The translations under genes and the position numbers were made by a program. A DNA stretch of 42,772 nucleotides, taken from the IMG/VR virus record IMGVR_UViG_3300006076_000007, positions 1 through 42,772 of that record; one strand, written 5' to 3'. Below are positions 40,306 to 42,772 of this stretch, piece by piece. The notes beneath the pieces are model-generated. The model ran no database searches. It was not told where the DNA came from and worked only from the letters and a program-made list of their open reading frames with translations. Position 1 is the first letter of the stretch, and the number at the start of each line of letters is the position of its first letter. The DNA comes from a virus.

Positions 40306-41250
40306 ATGTTAGATATTGACTCAGTATTAGAGTTAGAAAAAGAATTAGAAAAAAGTCTTAATATATATCTTCCTGAACCTATAATTAATTCGGAATTAAT
40401 ACTCTTTAATAACTCAAAACTTTTAAAAAACTTTATTTCTAATAATACTAATAAACTAACTAAAAATGTTACTCCTTATGGAGTAATAAATCCAGGCCCA
40501 GGTGAAAAAATTATACAGACCTCGAGGCTTTCAAGGTTATATAATAAATTAGTATTTCTTACTTCGACTCCTAAATATAATGCTCAATATATAGATGAAA
40601 TAAATACTCTACGAAATAAATATATAGATTTAGAAAAATCTTCAGAGAAGGGTCTTCAGAAAACTAAAAGAGAAGTAAGAAATAGAATAAAAGATCTTAG
40701 TTCTAAAACATATATAAACAGAGATCCCAATTATTTTGGAGAAATGATGTTAATTATTATTAACAATATTTTAACACGACCTAACTTCTCCGGCTACTCA
40801 TATAAGAACGAAATGAAATCTTTAGCAATTGAACATATTCTAAAATATACCTGGCGATTCTCTCCATATAAACAATCTAAGATAACAGGTCAATATGTAT
40901 CAGCATTTACATACATTAGTACTATATGCTTTAATGCTTTCGTAGCTACTATTAATAGTCAAAATAAAGAGATTAAGAAATCTAAAGAAGATTTTATAGA
41001 AACTCAAAAAATGAGATATTCAGATATTAGAAGTTCTAAAATTACTCCAGAATGCTCATCTATCGATAAAACAGTAAAGATAGTTAATATAAAGAATAAA
41101 TTAATAGATGAAATTAAAAAAATTCCAATAGATGCTAGAGATATTTTAGTACAATATCCTAGTGAATATAAAATAGATATGGATGAATATGAAAAGATAA
41201 CTGATTTTTCAGAATCTAATAATATTAATTTAAGTATTGAGAGGTTTTAG
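40306..41250 (+). CDS. 55: Late-transcription sigma factor, gp55-like
   Basis: A 314-residue protein, longer than T4 gp55 (185). The core at about 160-215 (YKNEMKSLAIEHILKYTWRF, then YVSAFTYISTICFNAFVATI) matches the region-2-like helices of gp55, which replaces host sigma-70 and recognises TATAAATA. The many such elements in this window agree. The N-terminal 60 residues (VLELEKELEKSLNIYLPEPI) and a middle stretch with LSRLYNKLVFLTSTPKYNAQ are extra and may include contacts to polymerase or to gp33. AAGGA seven bases before ATG. Followed without a gap by gp49. Confidence 0.75.
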   Translation: MLDIDSVLELEKELEKSLNIYLPEPIINSELILFNNSKLLKNFISNNTNKLTKNVTPYGVINPGPGEKIIQTSRLSRLYNKLVFLTSTPKYNAQYIDEINTLRNKYIDLEKSSEKGLQKTKREVRNRIKDLSSKTYINRDPNYFGEMMLIIINNILTRPNFSGYSYKNEMKSLAIEHILKYTWRFSPYKQSKITGQYVSAFTYISTICFNAFVATINSQNKEIKKSKEDFIETQKMRYSDIRSSKITPECSSIDKTVKIVNIKNKLIDEIKKIPIDARDILVQYPSEYKIDMDEYEKITDFSESNNINLSIERF

Positions 41251-41780
41251 TGAGTAATTTAATAGAGATGTCCTATAGTGATATTAAAAAACTTAAAGAA
41301 AAACTATGGCTTGAGAATAATGGAAAATGTCCATTATTAGGAATAGAGATTCCTTTAGATAAAATAGTATTAGATCATATTCATAAACTAAAATCAGAAG
41401 ATCCTTCAGAACAAAAAGGAACTATAAGAAATGCAATAGAATTCAGAGCAAATTCAATTGAAGGACGGATTTCTAATAGCTGGAAGAGATATTTTGGAGC
41501 AGATATTAACAATCACCCCATAGATCTTCCTACATTCTTAAGAAATTTAGCGGATTATTTGGAGGAGGGTGCATATTCAGATAGTGATGGAAACTATTAT
41601 ATTCACCCAACAGAAATTAAAAAAGAACCTAAATTATCTAAAAGGGTATTTAATAAAATAGCAAAATTATATAGAGAAGAATATCCAAAGAGAAAACCAC
41701 TCGAATATCCTAAAAGCGGAAAGGCTACTAAAAAAATTAAAGAATTATCGGAAAAATATAAAATAAGTTTGGAGAAATAA
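41250..41780 (+). CDS. 49: Recombination endonuclease VII, gp49-like, lacking zinc cysteines
   Basis: A 176-residue protein, T4 gp49 is 157. The catalytic His-Me core is present: LDHIH at 41-45 (D42, H43, H45) and N68 in FRANSIEG, in line with T4 D40, H41, H43 and N62. The C-terminal DLPTFLRNLADYLEEG and NYYIHPTEIK match the T4 dimer part. The enzyme resolves branched DNA before packaging. T4 endonuclease VII holds a zinc ion with two CxxC pairs. Here only C27 remains, and FRANS replaces the second pair. It starts with GTG overlapping the gp55 stop (TAGTG), with GAGG upstream. Confidence 0.85.
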   Translation: MSNLIEMSYSDIKKLKEKLWLENNGKCPLLGIEIPLDKIVLDHIHKLKSEDPSEQKGTIRNAIEFRANSIEGRISNSWKRYFGADINNHPIDLPTFLRNLADYLEEGAYSDSDGNYYIHPTEIKKEPKLSKRVFNKIAKLYREEYPKRKPLEYPKSGKATKKIKELSEKYKISLEK

Positions 41781-41781
41781 T

Positions 41782-42027
41782 ATGTTAAATAATAATTTTA
41801 TAAAATTATTTAATGAGATTAGTTCTATGTCAGGAGAAAACCTAGTTGAAAAGATTTTAGACTATTGTGAGACATATGATAAAGATCCACAGGAAGTTGG
41901 AGATTTTTTAGAAGAAAATAAAGAATTTAAAAAAATACTATATGATGACTGTATATCTAATAATATAATTAAAAATCCTGAGTATAAACAATCTATAGAA
42001 AGAACAGAAGGAATAGAGGAATGGTAA
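41782..42027 (+). CDS. 33: Late-transcription coactivator, gp33-like
   Basis: An 81-residue acidic helical protein. The segment LVEKILDYCETYDKDPQEVG, then DFLEENKEFKKILYDDC with NNIIK, fits the short helical core of T4 gp33 (EKMVEEFGMSYLEATTAFLE region). gp33 links gp55-bound RNA polymerase to the sliding clamp. It lacks the long N-terminus of T4 gp33, like gp33 of marine T4-like phages. Position next to gp55 supports the call. GGAG seven bases before ATG. Its stop abuts the stop of the leftward gene at 42028 with no base between. Confidence 0.6.
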   Translation: MLNNNFIKLFNEISSMSGENLVEKILDYCETYDKDPQEVGDFLEENKEFKKILYDDCISNNIIKNPEYKQSIERTEGIEEW

Positions 42028-42038
42028 TTATTCCTTCT
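42006..42038. terminator. Possible bidirectional terminator between convergent genes
   Basis: 42006-42014 (AGAAGGAAT) and 42030-42038 (ATTCCTTCT) are perfect 9-bp complements around a 15-base loop that contains both stop codons. There is no strong T run on either side, so termination would be modest. Confidence 0.4.
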
Positions 42039-42501
42039 CCATAAAATCAAATTCTAAAGATACTAGAACAGATATATTAGAGTCGTCCTCATCTCTCACA
42101 TCCATTTCAATATCTCCTATAGATTGTACTCTACAATTTCTAAACCAGAATTTCTTAATTGGTTTTTTATCTAAATTATCATAAATTTCAACCCATACAT
42201 CAAATACTTTATTATTAGAAAAATTACCAGTATTAATATTAATAGTCTCAAGAAAGTTTTCAAATAATTCATCATATACTTTCCATTCTCTATCTATTAT
42301 AATATCTAAATTAAGTATTGAAAACTCTACAGAGTCTGCTGCCAATCTTCCTCTAGCTCCACCTCTAGATCCCATCTGAGGATTACTAAATGATAAACCA
42401 GGAATATTAAAAGACTGTGCTAGATAAAAGGTGTTATCTAAAACACTAGAACCCCATTTTAGATTAGTACTAGTGGATAATGAGTTATTAAAATTGCTCA
42501 A
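42028..42501 (-). CDS. Tube-fold-like structural protein
   Basis: A 157-residue protein starting at TTG with AGGA six bases upstream. The pattern (FYLAQSFNIPGLSFSNPQMG, RLAADSVEFSILNLDIIIDR then EWKVYDELFENFLE, and the closing SNISVLVSLEFDFME) resembles the T4-like tube family and the other tube-fold proteins here, though it is shorter. A tail completion or baseplate tube ring is plausible. It forms its own leftward late unit, with a late promoter 20-27 bases upstream, next to transcription genes rather than tail genes. Confidence 0.5.
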   Translation of the reverse strand: MSNFNNSLSTSTNLKWGSSVLDNTFYLAQSFNIPGLSFSNPQMGSRGGARGRLAADSVEFSILNLDIIIDREWKVYDELFENFLETININTGNFSNNKVFDVWVEIYDNLDKKPIKKFWFRNCRVQSIGDIEMDVRDEDDSNISVLVSLEFDFMEKE

Positions 42502-42520
42502 GAGACTTCCTTTTTTTCTT

Positions 42521-42528
42521 TATTTATA
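42521..42528 (-). promoter_or_regulatory. Late promoter TATAAATA (minus strand)
   Basis: Exact late element 20-27 bases upstream of the TTG start at 42501. It lies back to back with the plus-strand promoter at 42530-42555. Confidence 0.75.
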
Positions 42529-42529
42529 T

Positions 42530-42555
42530 GTTTTTAAGCTTAACTACTATATAAT
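42530..42555 (+). promoter_or_regulatory. Early/middle-type promoter, plus strand
   Basis: GTTTTTAAG (42530-42538), 11 bases, TATAAT (42550-42555), then ATATTA. Motif and spacing are the same as at 22002-22027. Drives the partial gene at 42575. Confidence 0.7.
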
Positions 42556-42574
42556 ATATTAGTAAAGGTGAAAA

Positions 42575-42772
42575 ATGAAAAAGATATTAGAGTTTAACTA
42601 TCCTAAAGATGAGGAGTTCTTTAAACTACATCTAAACGGACCGGAAGCTACTTGGCTTTTAGATAGTATTTTGTCTAAACTAAAATATGATCAAAACCAT
42701 AGAGATGATATAGTAGAAATAAATGCATCCTCATATATAGATGAATTTAGAGATTGGTTTATAGATGAGATA
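42575..42772 (+). CDS. Early-type gene of unknown function (partial, runs off the window)
   Basis: 66 codons from ATG to the window edge with no stop. AAAGG lies about seven bases before the ATG. The protein starts MKKILEFNYPKDEEFFKLHL and is acidic and helical, with INASSYIDEFRDWF. No family recognised. The early-type promoter places it outside the virion gene programme. Confidence 0.65.
   Translation, partial: MKKILEFNYPKDEEFFKLHLNGPEATWLLDSILSKLKYDQNHRDDIVEINASSYIDEFRDWFIDEI

Overview
The window is part of the genome of an AT-rich, T4-like contractile-tailed phage. The evidence is a nearly complete tail and baseplate set (sheath gp18, tube gp19, tape measure, gp48, gp53, gp27, gp5, gp25, gp6, gp7) followed by the late-transcription genes gp55 and gp33 and the Holliday-junction nuclease gp49. 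The gp49 and gp33 versions, with TATAAATA late promoters, resemble those of marine T4-like phages of cyanobacteria and SAR11. The host cannot be fixed from the sequence. Codon use is dominated by A/T-ending codons and AGA arginine.

Layout. (1) 1-383: the end of a leucine-rich-repeat protein and a short promoter region that appears to hold a frameshifted small early gene. (2) 384-18008, minus strand: a large host-recognition region. It holds modular fibre/adhesin proteins with recurring N-terminal docking domains and varied ends (YadA-head repeats, Big-2-like Ig, MAM-like, chitin-binding-like and GSS-triplet modules), assembly-type helpers, a gp23/gp24-type capsid-fold protein, and four sulfate-activation/sulfotransfer genes. 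(3) 18033-19706: a free-standing homing endonuclease. (4) 19762-24555, minus strand: sheath, tube and two further tube-fold proteins, with a small plus-strand early gene between sheath and tube. (5) 24601-40240, plus strand: hub, tape measure and baseplate wedge genes. (6) 40306-42027: gp55, gp49 and gp33. (7) 42028-42772: another tube-fold-like protein (minus) and the start of an early gene (plus).

The most unusual part is 5675-10875. A 32-unit HAEG-repeat adhesin is followed, apparently in one late operon, by a sulfotransferase, an APS kinase fused to an HxGH nucleotidyltransferase, and a DUF2061-like membrane protein. The last three genes are joined by ATGA overlaps. A second sulfotransferase lies just upstream of the adhesin. 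Together they could activate sulfate to PAPS and sulfate a virion protein, the adhesin being the obvious candidate, or a host surface molecule. A perfect 13-bp inverted repeat hides the ribosome-binding site of the first sulfotransferase.

Regulation is readable. Almost every minus-strand transcription unit starts with an exact TATAAATA late element. A back-to-back overlapping pair of these elements separates the leftward tube genes from the rightward baseplate genes. Four plus-strand units share a different promoter architecture (TTTAA, about 11 bases, TATAAT-like). All functional calls were made by eye from motifs and gene order; no database search was run.
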